The position numbers and the translations under genes are program-made. A stretch of DNA of 64,000 nt from NCBI GenBank assembly GCA_963841205.1, contig CAWJCH010000015.1, positions 1-64,000 of the forward strand, read 5' to 3'. Positions 41,174 through 50,335 of the stretch are shown here, one piece after another; within the stretch, counting starts at the first letter, position 1, and every line of letters starts with the position of its first letter. The notes under the pieces were generated by a model. The model did no database searches, was not told the DNA's origin, and worked only from the letters and a program-made list of their open reading frames with translations. Source of the stretch: CAWAWP01 sp963841205 (GTDB lineage Bacteria; Chloroflexota; Ktedonobacteria; Ktedonobacterales; JADMIN01).

Positions 41174-41588
41174 CGAGTTGAAGAGGCGGTCGCGGAGCGA
41201 TGCCGGCGGCTCGATCTGCTCAGCTTGGAGGTTCACATCGATCGACGCATCGGCGCGACGATAGCCCCGCTGCCGAAGCGCTCGTGCTCGTGGCCGCCGG
41301 GTTGCGCGTGGTCGACGTTGTCGCCGGGCTCAATGTGCTCCGTGGCCTGCCGAAGAACCGCACCACGATCGGCGCGGCGCTCATCGACACCGCCAGCGAG
41401 GTCACCTCCGGGTCCGCATCGCCGTTACCGGCACCATCCTCGCGGCGCTGTTCACTGGCGAGATCGCCACATCGAACTGGAGCGCGCACCAAACCGCGGA
41501 GTTCCAGGAGGCAGTCATGATTGCGGGTCTCGTGCTCACCGTCGTGGCCGCGGCGCTCGTCGGCTGGGGGATCGTCCGCTCGCGGCGC
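41119..41588. repeat. 55-bp perfect inverted repeat (41119-41173 and 41534-41588)
   Basis: The two arms are exact reverse complements and encode the same membrane-span tail of an MFS protein. They flank the duplicated anti-sigma piece and the MFS fragment. Confidence 0.93.
41172..41264. repeat. 93-bp direct repeat, second copy
   Basis: Exact copy of 39733-39825, 1439 bp away in the same orientation. It stands outside any gene, directly between two fragments of an MFS transporter gene. Confidence 0.95.
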
Positions 41589-41687
41589 GCGATTGCTTCT
41601 TCGATATCGTCAGTGAGGCAGGACTATCGGGCGTCCGCTGTTCATCCCTACCACAACCGCGCTCGCGAGCCGCATCTCAACTGGTAA
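41265..41687 (+). pseudogene. C-terminal fragment of an MFS (DHA2-like) transporter
   Basis: The plus strand reads RTTIGAALIDTASEV, then after one frame change near 41410 the run IAVTGTILAALFTGEIATSN and MIAGLVLTVVAAALVGWGIV. This is the last two membrane spans of a 14-span drug exporter. The stop is at 41685-41687. The front of the gene is missing: the sequence before 41265 is the copied anti-sigma piece. The fragment ends just before the IscB omega RNA. Confidence 0.65.
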
Positions 41688-41699
41688 CAGGTCTTGTGG

Positions 41700-42052
41700 T
41701 ACAATAGCTCCCACGGGTCGTTCGCGGCCCGGCTCATCCAGACGGGTCAGCGACCCTCACTCTACTGTGGGAGTTTTCTCCATCGCTGACCAGCCTTGGT
41801 CCCTGACCGCTTCGGCAGCGGGGCGAAGGGACTCCGTTAGTCGAGTCATGACACCCAAGAATGCCTCCTCAGTCCTTGGCCATGTCGCCGCTCCTTCAAA
41901 AGCATTCGTTCAGGGTATCGGGCAGTGGGATCGGTCGAACAAGCTCGATTAACATTGGCGAGAGGAACGCTCAGGGAACGTCGGCCCAGGGCTGTCACCA
42001 GCCCCTTACGGGGGCCTCTACCAACTCAGGAGAGGCAGAGCTGAGGAATGAC
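41700..42052 (+). ncRNA. IscB-associated omega RNA
   Basis: The 350-bp stretch before iscB is non-coding and rich in stems. A basal stem pairs CTCCCAC (41708-41714) with GTGGGAG (41767-41773) and encloses GGGTCG (41715-41720) paired with CGACCC (41751-41756). Further hairpins lie around GCTTCGGCAGC and around CAGCCCCTTACGGGGGC, and end just before the ATG. IscB omega RNAs lie directly upstream of the gene with the guide at their 5' end, so the guide would be copied from sequence just before about 41700. Borders are approximate. Confidence 0.7.
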
Positions 42053-43387
42053 ATGGCCGTCTTCGTCCTAGATCGCGGACACAGACCTCTCATGCCTTGC
42101 TCAGAGAAGCGTGCGCGTATACTTCTTCATCGCAAACGCGCTGTCATCCATCGAATCGTCCCTTTCACCATACGGCACATTGAGCGTTCTGCTACGAGTA
42201 GTCAAGTGCAATCGATGGTGCTCAAACTCGATCCAGGCAGCCGAACCACGGGCATGGCACTGGTACGCATCGAGAGACGTGAAAATGGTGCACTCCATCA
42301 CGCAGTGCATTTGGCGATTGTGGAGCACAGGGGCGAGCAAGTACATCATAATATGCGCCAGAGATCGGCATTCCGTCGACGACGGCGCAGTTCCACTTTG
42401 CGCTATCGCTCTCCCCGCTTTCAGCATCGCACTCGCCCGAAAGGGTGGCTGCCACCTTCCCTGCGATCGCGTGTTGGCAATATTTTGTCCTGGGCCAGAC
42501 GATACAACTACCTCGCGCCATTGGAGCGCCTCGATGTTGAACGGGTCAAATTTGATTTAACCCTGATGCAAAATCCCGAGATCGCGGGAGTGATGTATCA
42601 GCGCGGCGACTTGGTAGCATGGGAGATACGTGCGTATCTTTTGGAGAAGTTTCAACGTTGTTTCGTCTACTGTGGCAAATCGAATGTGCCATTTGAGATC
42701 GACCACGTACAACCACGTAGTCGGGGTGGTTCGGACCGCGTCTCCAATCTCGTACTCGTATGCCACGAGTGCAATGCGAGCAAAGCCAACCAAACGGCGA
42801 GCGAGTACGGACATCCCGCAGTAGAAGCCCAAGCAAAAGTCCCGTTGCGTGATGCCGCAGCCGTCAACGCGACAAGCTACTTGCTCTGCGATTCTCTCCG
42901 CTCACTCGGACTCCCTCTTACAGCATGGAGTGGTGGACGCGCACGCTGGAATCGGCGACGTTTCTCCATCCCCAAGCTGCACACCCTCGATGCACTCTGC
43001 GTTGGTGAAATATGCGGCATTGACGTAGGCAAAGGGCTGACGCTACAGATAGTGGCTACCGGACGAGGGAGTTACCAAAGAACCAACGTAGACGCATCAG
43101 GATTTCCTCGCGGCTATCTTTTAAGCCACAAGCGCGCCCTGGGCTTTCAGACAGGCGACTTGGTGCGTGCTGAGGTGCCTGCACACTTCAAGTCCGGCGG
43201 AGTCCGTGTAGGACGACTAGCTGTGCGGAGTTCTGGTACCTTTAGGATGGGTAAATTTGACGGCATAAACGCTCGGTACTGCCGCATTATTCAACGTCCG
43301 GATGGGTATTCTTACTCAACTGTCTCCACAGAATGGAGCGGTAGTTCCTCCTTGGCGGCGATGCCAAGTATATATGAGCCTTGTTAA
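42053..43387 (+). CDS. iscB: IscB RNA-guided HNH/RuvC nuclease
   Basis: About 444 residues, the ancestor-type nuclease of Cas9. In order: PLMP/RRXRR domain (VFVLDRGHRPLMPCSEKRAR), RuvC-I Asp60 in LKLDPGSRTTG, an Arg-rich bridge helix (FRRRRRSSTLRYRSPRF), RuvC-II Glu163 in DVERVKFD, and HNH (FEIDHVQPRSRGGSDRVSN ... CHECN, His219). RuvC-III follows with His310 and Asp313 in KLHTLDALCVG, then a C-terminal TAM-interacting part. All catalytic residues are present. The first zinc pair reads CFVYC, spaced by three, where relatives have CxxC, so one ligand is shifted. The frame is intact. It uses the upstream omega RNA as guide. The stop lies 17 bp before the mtnA start. Confidence 0.95.
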   Translation: MAVFVLDRGHRPLMPCSEKRARILLHRKRAVIHRIVPFTIRHIERSATSSQVQSMVLKLDPGSRTTGMALVRIERRENGALHHAVHLAIVEHRGEQVHHNMRQRSAFRRRRRSSTLRYRSPRFQHRTRPKGWLPPSLRSRVGNILSWARRYNYLAPLERLDVERVKFDLTLMQNPEIAGVMYQRGDLVAWEIRAYLLEKFQRCFVYCGKSNVPFEIDHVQPRSRGGSDRVSNLVLVCHECNASKANQTASEYGHPAVEAQAKVPLRDAAAVNATSYLLCDSLRSLGLPLTAWSGGRARWNRRRFSIPKLHTLDALCVGEICGIDVGKGLTLQIVATGRGSYQRTNVDASGFPRGYLLSHKRALGFQTGDLVRAEVPAHFKSGGVRVGRLAVRSSGTFRMGKFDGINARYCRIIQRPDGYSYSTVSTEWSGSSSLAAMPSIYEPC

Positions 43388-43404
43388 GCAAGGAGCTACA
43401 GAGC

Positions 43405-44599
43405 GTGACTTCGGGAGTCACTGAAGACGAGAACGCCCCCTTCACCGCGGACGGAGTGCCGCGCACCCTCTGGTGGGATGATCGCGCCCAGGTGCTGCGC
43501 ATGATCGACCAGACGTTGCTGCCGTCTCGCTGCAACGTGATCGCGTGCGCCGACGCCGCGGAGCTCGCCGGCGCGATCCGCCGCCTCAGCGTCCGGGGCG
43601 CGCCAGCCATTGGTGTTGCCGCCGCCTATGGTCTCGCCCTCGCCGCCCGCGAGGTCCTCCCGCCGAGCACAACCGTGGATGCCGACGCCGCGTTGGTCGC
43701 CCTCGCCAGCGCCGCCGCAAGCCTGCGCGCGACGCGCCCCACCGCCGTCAATCTCGCCTGGGCACTGGATCGTCTGCTCGTCGTCGCCGAGGCGCATCTC
43801 GCATCGGGTGGGGCGCCCGCCGATCTGCCCGCGCGCCTGCTCGCCGAGGCGCACGCCGTCGCCGGGGAGGACGCCGCCGCCTGTCGCGCAATGGGCCGGC
43901 TGGGCGCCGAGCTGATCGCTGACGGTGACACCGTGCTCACGCACTGCAACGCCGGCGCGCTCGCCACCGCCGGCATGGGCACCGCCCTCGCGCCGATCTT
44001 CGTCGCCCACCAATCCGGCAAGCGCATCCACGTGTACGTCGACGAGACACGCCCCGTCCTGCAGGGCGCGCGCCTCACCGCCTGGGAGTTGCAGCGCGCC
44101 GGCGTTCCGCTGACGCTCATCACCGACAACATGGCCGCGCACATGATGCGCAGGGCAGGCATTCGGGCGGTCTTCGTCGGCGCGGATCGCATCGCCGCCA
44201 ACGGCGACGTCGCCAACAAGATCGGCACCTACGGGCTGGCGCTGCTCGCGCACGCGCACGGCATCCCGCTCTATCGTCGTCGCGCCGCGCTCCACCATCG
44301 ATCTGAACCTGCCCGACGGAGACGCGATCCCCATCGAGGAGCGCGCGCCCGAGGAGGTGACGATGCTGGGTGGCGTGCGCATCGCACCTGAGGGCGTCAC
44401 CGTCGCCAATCCCGCCTTCGACGTCACGCCCGCGCGCTACATCGCGGCGATCGTCACCGAGGCCGGCATCGCGCGCCCACCCTACGGAGACGCGCTGCAT
44501 GATCTCATACGGCGCAATCCAATCACGAAAAGTGAAAATCAGGCAGAAACGGCAGAAACGGCAGAAACATCGCGGGCCGTTCTTGCCTCGAAACAGTAA
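43405..44599 (+). CDS. mtnA: Methylthioribose-1-phosphate isomerase, one frameshift
   Basis: Converts 5-methylthioribose 1-phosphate to methylthioribulose 1-phosphate in methionine salvage (eIF2B-alpha-like fold). Motifs: RLSVRGAPAIGVAAAYG, catalytic-Cys region TVLTHCNAGALATAGMGTA, TLITDNMAAHMM and the catalytic Asp in FVGADRIAANGDVANKIGTY. At about 44276 one extra base shifts the frame. Removing it gives HGIPLYVVAPRSTIDLNLPD and an unbroken end through VTPARYIAAIVTEAGIARPP. The last ~30 residues are encoded by a repeat cluster. GTG 43405 follows AAGGAG (43390-43395). The frameshift is probably a sequencing error. Confidence 0.9.
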
Positions 44600-44617
44600 A
44601 AGCGGCAGAAACGGCAA
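44529..44617 (+). repeat. Second cluster of GGCAGAAAC repeats
   Basis: Three perfect 9-bp units GGCAGAAAC stand in a row (44542-44568), led by AGTGAAAAT and followed by a further GCGGCAGAAACGGCAA near 44602. It encodes the C-terminal tail of MtnA (QAETAETAETS). The unit and its leader are the same as at 18166-18392, 26 kb away. Confidence 0.75.
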
Positions 44618-44671
44618 TTCGGCCATCTCTGGATCGCGTTTGAAGTGAGTGCGGCAAGCTCGGGAGGCGAC

Positions 44672-45622
44672 GTGGCGATAACGGTGGTGGGTTCGGTGGC
44701 GCTCGATACGGTTGAGACGCCCTTCGGCACGGCGCAAGATGCGCTCGGCGGCGCGGCGTCGTACTTCGCGCTGGCGGCTTCGCTCTACGACGCCGTCAAC
44801 CTGGTCGGCGTTGTCGGCACGGATTTCCCCGGCCACTTCGTCGAATGGTTCCAGGCGCGCAACGTCGATCTGCGTGGGCTGCAGTCCGTCGAGGGCGGCA
44901 CCTTCCGCTGGGGTGGCCGCTACCATCTCGATATGAACACCCGCGACACCCTCTTCACCGAGCTTGGTGTCTTCGCGGATTTTTCTCCCGCGCTGCCAGC
45001 CGACTACTGCGGCGCCGACGTCGTCTTCCTCGCCAACATCCAGCCGCAGCTCCAGCTCGACGTGCTGCGCCAGACGGACGGGACCGGCAGCGTCAAGCTC
45101 CGCGCCCTCGACACGATGAACCTCTGGATCGACACCGCACGTGACGACCTCACCCGCGTCATGCGAGGCGTCGATCTCGTGCTGATCGCCGAGGACGAGG
45201 CGCGCGACTACGCCAACACGCCGAGCCTCCGCGTCGCCGCGCGGCATATCTTCAGCCTCGGCCCGAAACTGCTGGTGATCAAACAAGGCTCCTACGGCGC
45301 ACTGCTCTTCGGCGCCGATGGCAGCTTCTTCGCCGCTCCGGCCTACCCGCTCGAAGATGTGCGCGATCCCACCGGAGCGGGCGATGCCTTCGCGGGTGGC
45401 TTCCTCGGCTACCTCGCCAGCCGTCTCACCCAGAAGGGCTCACTCTCCCCGACGGACTATCGTCGGGCATTGATCCACGGCAACATCATGGGCTCCTACG
45501 CCTGCGAGCAGTTCGGCGTCGAGTGTATCCGCGGGTTGACGCCCGATGCCGTCAGCGAGCGCTACGCCGAATTCGTCGGCTTCACCCACTTCGACGGCAC
45601 CTGGAAAGAAGACCCTGCCTAG
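44672..45622 (+). CDS. PfkB-family sugar/nucleoside kinase
   Basis: About 316 residues. The PfkB signature DPTGAGDAFAGGFLGYLAS, with the catalytic Asp, is near residue 230. The N-terminal half carries ALGGAASYFALAASLYDAVN and VGVVGTDFPGHF. ATP-dependent phosphorylation of a sugar or nucleoside in the cytoplasm is expected. Position between mtnA and ahcY/metK suggests adenosine (from SAH hydrolysis) or a methylthioribose-type substrate; this is inference. GTG 44672 is chosen because GGGAGG lies just upstream and the protein then starts at the first strand (AITVVGSVALD). GTG 44645 is an alternative. Confidence 0.88.
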   Translation: MAITVVGSVALDTVETPFGTAQDALGGAASYFALAASLYDAVNLVGVVGTDFPGHFVEWFQARNVDLRGLQSVEGGTFRWGGRYHLDMNTRDTLFTELGVFADFSPALPADYCGADVVFLANIQPQLQLDVLRQTDGTGSVKLRALDTMNLWIDTARDDLTRVMRGVDLVLIAEDEARDYANTPSLRVAARHIFSLGPKLLVIKQGSYGALLFGADGSFFAAPAYPLEDVRDPTGAGDAFAGGFLGYLASRLTQKGSLSPTDYRRALIHGNIMGSYACEQFGVECIRGLTPDAVSERYAEFVGFTHFDGTWKEDPA

Positions 45623-46004
45623 CGCCGACCAGCCGCGCCGGCCATTCTTGTTGGACTTTGGTCGGAACGTTGTCTTTTGTCATACCGAATTGGAAGGTAG
45701 AGCATTCTTCGCCGGACGCGTGTAGCGCCGCTCGCCAGCGTCACCACCGTCGCCGTGACCTCCGCTTTGCCGTCGCGCCTGGAGGAGCGCATCGCGGAGC
45801 ACCCGGCCACACTGGGTGGTGTCTGTCGAGGCCGGTCGAAAGCCGACCCGCGCACGCCAATCCGCTCGCATTGGCCCACGAGGCAGCGCCCACCGGCGGC
45901 GCCGTCTCGCCACACTTGAGCTTTCGACTGATTATGTTGGCCTCGGCGAGTGCAGAATCGTCGCCAGGCTGTTCTTCCCCTCACCGGGGAGGGAGTTTCT
46001 TCTC
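45623..46004. other. Intergenic, 382 bp upstream of ahcY
   Basis: A possible leader for the SAH hydrolase gene. GGAGGAGCGC near 45781 recalls one arm of the SAH riboswitch, but the needed partner GCGCTC and the AGGCTCG core are absent. GGGGAGGGAG (45986-45995) is the ribosome site. No RNA is claimed. Confidence 0.4.
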
Positions 46005-47291
46005 GTGACAGCAACCAACACGCCGGCCACAGTCGCCGGCGACGTCAAAGACCTCTCGCTCGCCCCGCGCGGTAACGCGCGCATCCTCTGGGCCGCCAAG
46101 GACATGCCCGTCCTCCGGTTGATCCGCGAGCGCTTCGCCCGCGAGCAGCCGCTCAAAGGCATCCGCATCTCGGCCTGCCTCCACGTCACCACCGAGACGG
46201 CCAACCTCGCCATCACGCTGAAGGCCGGCGGCGCGGACCTGCTGCTCTGTGCGAGCAATCCGCTCTCCACGCAGGACGACGTGGCCGCGTCGCTGATCGT
46301 CGACTACGGCATCCCCACCTACGCCATCAAGGGCGAGGACGAGGAGACGTATTACAAGCACATCAATGCCGCCCTCGACCACAAGCCACAGATGACGATG
46401 GATGACGGCTGCGACCTCGTCTCCACGCTCCATAAAGAGCGCCAAGACCAGATCCCCGACGTCATCGCCGGCACCGAAGAGACTACCACCGGCGTCATTC
46501 GCCTCCACAGCATGGAGAAGAACGGCGTCCTGCGCTTCCCGGTCCTCGCCGTCAACGAGTCCGACACGAAGCACCTCTTCGACAACCGCTACGGCACCGG
46601 CCAGAGCACGCTGGACGCCATCGTGCGCTCGACCAACCTGCTGCTGGCGGGCCGCAACTTCGTCGTGCTCGGCTACGGCTGGTGCGGCAAGGGCGTCGCC
46701 TCGCGCGCGCGCGGCATGGGCTCCAACGTCATCGTCACCGAAGTCAACCCCGTTCGCGCCATCGAGGCCGTGATGGACGGCTTCCGCGTCATGCCGATGC
46801 TCGAAGCTGCCGAGGTCGGCGACATCTTCGTCTCCGTCACCGGCAACCTTAACGTGATCGACGAGCCGCATCTCGCCCGCATGAAGGACGGCGCGGTGAT
46901 CGCCAACTCCGGCCACTTCAACGACGAGATCAACATCCCCGCGCTCGAGAAGCTCGCCACCGGCGGCACGCAGATCGTGCGCGACTTCGTCCGCGAGTAT
47001 GCCTACGCCGACGGGCGCAAGGTCTACCTGCTGGCCGACGGGCGCCTCGTCAACCTCTCGGCGGCGGAGGGCCACCCCGCCAGCGTGATGGACATGAGCT
47101 TCGCCAACCAGGCGCTCGGCGCGGAGTACATGCTGGCGAATGCTAAGACCCTGGAACCGAAGGTCTATACTATCCCCGCCGACATCGACTCCGAGATCGC
47201 GCGACTCAAGCTCAAGGCGATGGGCATCGGCATCGACACGCTCACCCCCGCCCAGGAGCAATATCTCGGCTCATGGGAGTCCGGCACCTAG
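46005..47291 (+). CDS. ahcY: S-adenosylhomocysteine hydrolase
   Basis: 428 residues, the shorter form common in archaea and deep-branching bacteria. Splits SAH into adenosine and homocysteine using bound NAD. Substrate residues are in ISACLHVTTETANLAITL and ASNPLSTQDDVAASL. The hinge has EETTTGVIRL with the Lys/Asp region VNESDTKHLFDNRYGTGQS. The NAD fold is FVVLGYGWCGKGVASRARGMG. The end is the typical K-x-x-A-M-G-I-x-I-D tail. GTG 46005 follows a GGGGAGGGAG site. It lies directly upstream of metK (106 bp), joining SAH removal and SAM synthesis. Confidence 0.97.
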   Translation: MTATNTPATVAGDVKDLSLAPRGNARILWAAKDMPVLRLIRERFAREQPLKGIRISACLHVTTETANLAITLKAGGADLLLCASNPLSTQDDVAASLIVDYGIPTYAIKGEDEETYYKHINAALDHKPQMTMDDGCDLVSTLHKERQDQIPDVIAGTEETTTGVIRLHSMEKNGVLRFPVLAVNESDTKHLFDNRYGTGQSTLDAIVRSTNLLLAGRNFVVLGYGWCGKGVASRARGMGSNVIVTEVNPVRAIEAVMDGFRVMPMLEAAEVGDIFVSVTGNLNVIDEPHLARMKDGAVIANSGHFNDEINIPALEKLATGGTQIVRDFVREYAYADGRKVYLLADGRLVNLSAAEGHPASVMDMSFANQALGAEYMLANAKTLEPKVYTIPADIDSEIARLKLKAMGIGIDTLTPAQEQYLGSWESGT

Positions 47292-47397
47292 TCAGTGGTC
47301 ACGTAGTTGCATCCCCCCTCCGTCCTCAACCGGGGGCGGAGGGGCAGTCCCCGGCCCACGCGACGTCGGCTGGCAACATGTATGAGGAATGAAGTGA

Positions 47398-48654
47398 TGT
47401 CGAACAGTTTCATGAACGATCCGAAGGCTTTCTTCACCAGCGAGAGCGTGACCGAGGGCCACCCCGACAAACTCTGCGACCAGATCAGCGACGGCGTCCT
47501 CGACGCCCTGCTCGCGCAAGACCCACTTGCTCGCGTTGCCTGCGAGACGGCCACCACCACCGGCCTGGTCCTCGTCGCTGGCGAGATCACCACTACCGCT
47601 TGGGCCGACATCCCCGACATCGTGCGCCGCACCATCGAGCACGTTGGCTATGTCGATGCCCGCTACGGCTTCGACTACCGCACCTGCGGCGTCACCACCT
47701 CCATCGGCAAGCAGAGCCCCGACATCGATCGCGGCGTCAGCTCCTCCGTGGAGTATCGTGATCGCGTCGCCACCGGCTCGCTCACCGACGCCGAGCTCGA
47801 CTCCATCGGCGCCGGCGACCAAGGTATGATGATCGGCTTCGCCTGCAACGAGACCCCCGAGCTGATGCCCGCACCGATCAGCTACGCCCACAAGCTCACG
47901 CGCAAGCTCTCCGAGGTGCGTCGCGCCTCGTGGGACGGTCATGGCCACATGCCCTATCTGCGGCCCGACGGCAAGAGCCAGGTCACCATCCAGTACGAGA
48001 ACGGCAGGCCCGTCCGCGTCGACACCGTCGTAATCTCCACCCAGCACGCCGAAGAGGTCGGCCAGGACGAGATCCGCCACGATGTTATCGAGCACATCAT
48101 CAAGCCGGTGATCCCCGCCAACTTGCTCGACGCCGACACCAAATACTTCGTCAACCCGACGGGGCGTTTCGTCATCGGCGGCCCGATGGGCGACGCCGGC
48201 CTCACCGGCCGCAAGATCATCGTGGATACCTACGGCGGCATGGCGCGCCATGGTGGCGGCGCCTTCTCCGGCAAAGACCCGACAAAGGTCGATCGCTCCG
48301 GCGCATACGCCGCTCGCTACGTCGCCAAGAACATCGTCGCCGCTGGCCTAGCCGAGCGCTGCGAGATCCAGATCGCCTACGCCATCGGCGTCGCGCGTCC
48401 GCTCTCGCTGTTCGTCGAGACCTTCGGCACCAGCAAAGTCTCCAACCAGCAGCTCGTGCAGCTCATCCGCGAGCAGCTTCGACCTGCGCCCCGCAGGGAT
48501 CATCCAGTCGCTCGACCTGCGCCGCCCGATCTACCAACCGACCGCCGCGTTCGGCCACTTCGGTCGCACGGACATCGATGCTCCCTGGGAGCGCACCGAC
48601 AAAGTAGCAACCCTACGCGCCGCCGTCGGTGAGGCCGTCGCCCAGCACGCCTAG
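47398..48654 (+). CDS. metK: S-adenosylmethionine synthetase, one frameshift
   Basis: Makes SAM from methionine and ATP. About 418 residues after correction. Motifs are FTSESVTEGHPDKLCDQISD (residues ~13-32), GAGDQGMMIGFACNETPELMP, and GGGAFSGKDPTKVDRSGAYAARY. Near 48476 one extra base breaks the frame. Removing it restores FDLRPAGIIQSLDLRRPIYQ with TAAFGHFGR and the normal C-terminus. metK is almost always essential, so this is most likely a sequencing error. The start at 47398 has GAGGAATG upstream. A GC-rich hairpin (CCCCTCCG ... CGGAGGGG) lies in the gap after ahcY. Confidence 0.95.
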
Positions 48655-48744
48655 CGTGCCGTCAACGAAAGAGCGCAATTCCATGTCGGGGACACTCCGT
48701 GCGATGTGTCCCCGGTTTGCGCATCACTCGTCGCCCAATCTTCC

Positions 48745-49056
48745 CTACCGCGCACGAACATGCGGCGTCGTGTCTACCGCCGGCTGGTGCCCGACTCTGG
48801 GCTGCCAGCTGTCGAATTCCGGATCGAAGTCGTCCAGCCGCAGGGCCCGCATGTACCAGACGGCCTCCAGCAGATCCGTCACCTCGATCTGCTCCCCTGG
48901 TGCCCCCTTGCGCCTCACCCGCACGACGTAGGTTTCCTGGCTGTCCGGCTCCTCCTTGCCGATCACACGCTGCACCACCAGCGTCGTGCCGTCGGGTGCC
49001 GTCGCCGCGGCCGTCTCCGTCTCGCTCGCACGAATCGCCTCCGCGAGAACCGCCAT
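48745..49056 (-). CDS. Hypothetical protein, 103 residues
   Basis: Not recognised. A small acidic protein with beta-rich sequence: TTLVVQRVIGKEEPDSQETYVVRVRRKG, then a helix LLEAVWYMRALRLDDFDPEFDSW. Composition supports coding. ATG 49056 is preferred to upstream starts because the protein then begins with a regular helix (MAVLAEAIRASETE). It is in the same direction as the zinc-ribbon genes upstream. Confidence 0.5.
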   Translation of the reverse strand: MAVLAEAIRASETETAAATAPDGTTLVVQRVIGKEEPDSQETYVVRVRRKGAPGEQIEVTDLLEAVWYMRALRLDDFDPEFDSWQPRVGHQPAVDTTPHVRAR

Positions 49057-49131
49057 ACGTGCCCCGTCCCTTCCCAGTTCGACCGGTAATCGCGGACCGG
49101 CACGATCCAAGCGGTCCGCGCTGATCCGCGG

Positions 49132-49459
49132 CTACAAGAATGGATCGAGTACGTCTTCGGACGGCACGTCCCGATGGGTTCGCGACCCCGCCTGTTCGCA
49201 ACCGTCTGTCTGCGGCAGCGCCCGCGACCCTGCCTCATCGGACCACGTGGCCGCGTCTGCCGGCGACGCGCTCGTCGCCGCCTGCCACTCCGCGCGTTCG
49301 GTGTCGAAGCCGGAGCGGTCGGGCGCGCGAATCTGCGACGACGCCTCCTCGACGGTGGGCACCTCGGCGAGCGCCTGGGGAGCCCGCACCGCGTTGAGCC
49401 GTCACGACGTAGCTCGCCCAGCCGTCGAGCTGGAGGCCGCTCATTTCCTGCCGCACCAC
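49132..49459 (-). pseudogene. Hypothetical protein fragment, probably frameshifted
   Basis: Two minus-strand frames join near 49390. One gives MSGLQLDGWASYVVTA, the other NAVRAPQALAEVPTVEEA and onward to RDVPSEDVLDPFL. The composition looks like real coding sequence but no domain was recognised. It lies between the 103-residue protein and the zinc-ribbon membrane protein on the same strand. Confidence 0.35.
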
Positions 49460-49636
49460 GGCGCGTGTCGTCTGCCAAACGTCGCACTAGGTCGAGCAAA
49501 CCGAAGTCGCGCCCAGCGCCTCGGTCTACGAAACCTTAGACGAGACTTCCTTGGAAGCCGGATACGTCGCACGTGCTGCGATCAGTCCGTGAGGTCTACC
49601 GCAAGTTGCCGACCACGTTTGGCAGCGCCGACGTCG

Positions 49637-50335
49637 CTACCGAGCTTCGCTTGGCGTGGCCGGGCCCTCTTCCGGTCCCGCGCCATCTGCCGTGGATGCT
49701 AGGTTACTGTGTTGCGACTCCACGTCCGGTTGCATTGGCGGTGCCCCGAGGATGTTCTCCAGCACGGGCGACTGGAATGGGTCTGTCTGCCCGGGCAGCC
49801 GCAACTGAGCGTTTCCCGACACCGGGAAAATGAACGCGCCCGCCTCAGCCCTGCTCCAGCCCTCCGGGACGTCCACCCGATAGATCGGCAACGATCCGGC
49901 TGGCAGCACATCCGGCTCTGGAACATGGTACACCGTCTCGTTGCGATCCCAGTCGGTCTCCTTCCCCGGCATCATCGACGGCAGGAGATCGTGCCGCTGC
50001 GGCTGGGTGGCCCCGCACTTCCAACAGACCAGACTTTCCCCGCGCACCGTGAAGCCGCACTGCCAGCACATGCCGGCCGGCGAGCTCGCCGGTACCGTCA
50101 CCAGCGTCTGCTCCGGCACCTGCGCGGGCCGCGCCCGAGTGTGTGTCGAATGCGAGATGCGCGGATCGCGCGCCACGGTGCGGAGGCCGATCAAGCAGGT
50201 GATCACCACCAGCACTATGAACCCCCCGCGTAGCGGCACCGACGGCAGGATATTGACACCCCACAAAGCGAGCGCGGTGCCCATCACGGCGAACAGGACC
50301 ATCGCCGCAAGGGTTGAGCCTATGCGCAGCATCAT
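49637..50335 (-). CDS. Zinc-ribbon membrane protein
   Basis: 232 residues. Two membrane spans at the N-terminus (about 8-30, TLAAMVLFAVMGTALALWGV, and 35-55, GGFIVLVVITCLIGL) are followed by a cytoplasmic zinc ribbon (CWQCGFTVRGESLVCWKCGA, about 100-120). A polar, Pro-rich tail comes last. No known family was recognised. A role in sensing or complex assembly at the membrane would be a guess. The start at 50335 (MM) follows a GGGAG site; the frame is open 43 codons further upstream. Confidence 0.65.
   Translation of the reverse strand: MMLRIGSTLAAMVLFAVMGTALALWGVNILPSVPLRGGFIVLVVITCLIGLRTVARDPRISHSTHTRARPAQVPEQTLVTVPASSPAGMCWQCGFTVRGESLVCWKCGATQPQRHDLLPSMMPGKETDWDRNETVYHVPEPDVLPAGSLPIYRVDVPEGWSRAEAGAFIFPVSGNAQLRLPGQTDPFQSPVLENILGAPPMQPDVESQHSNLASTADGAGPEEGPATPSEAR

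Noticed and set aside
42222..42867. Small minus-strand frames inside iscB
   Set aside because: Shadows of the intact IscB gene.
45700..45900. Possible SAH riboswitch upstream of ahcY
   Set aside because: One arm (GGAGGAGCGC) is present, but the AGGCTCG core and the GCGCTC partner needed for the pseudoknot are not found downstream.
45981..47261. 426-codon minus-strand frame opposite ahcY
   Set aside because: Shadow of the SAH hydrolase frame; no start site and no domain.
47398..48654. metK as a true pseudogene
   Set aside because: Only one base breaks an otherwise perfectly conserved essential gene; sequencing error is far more likely.
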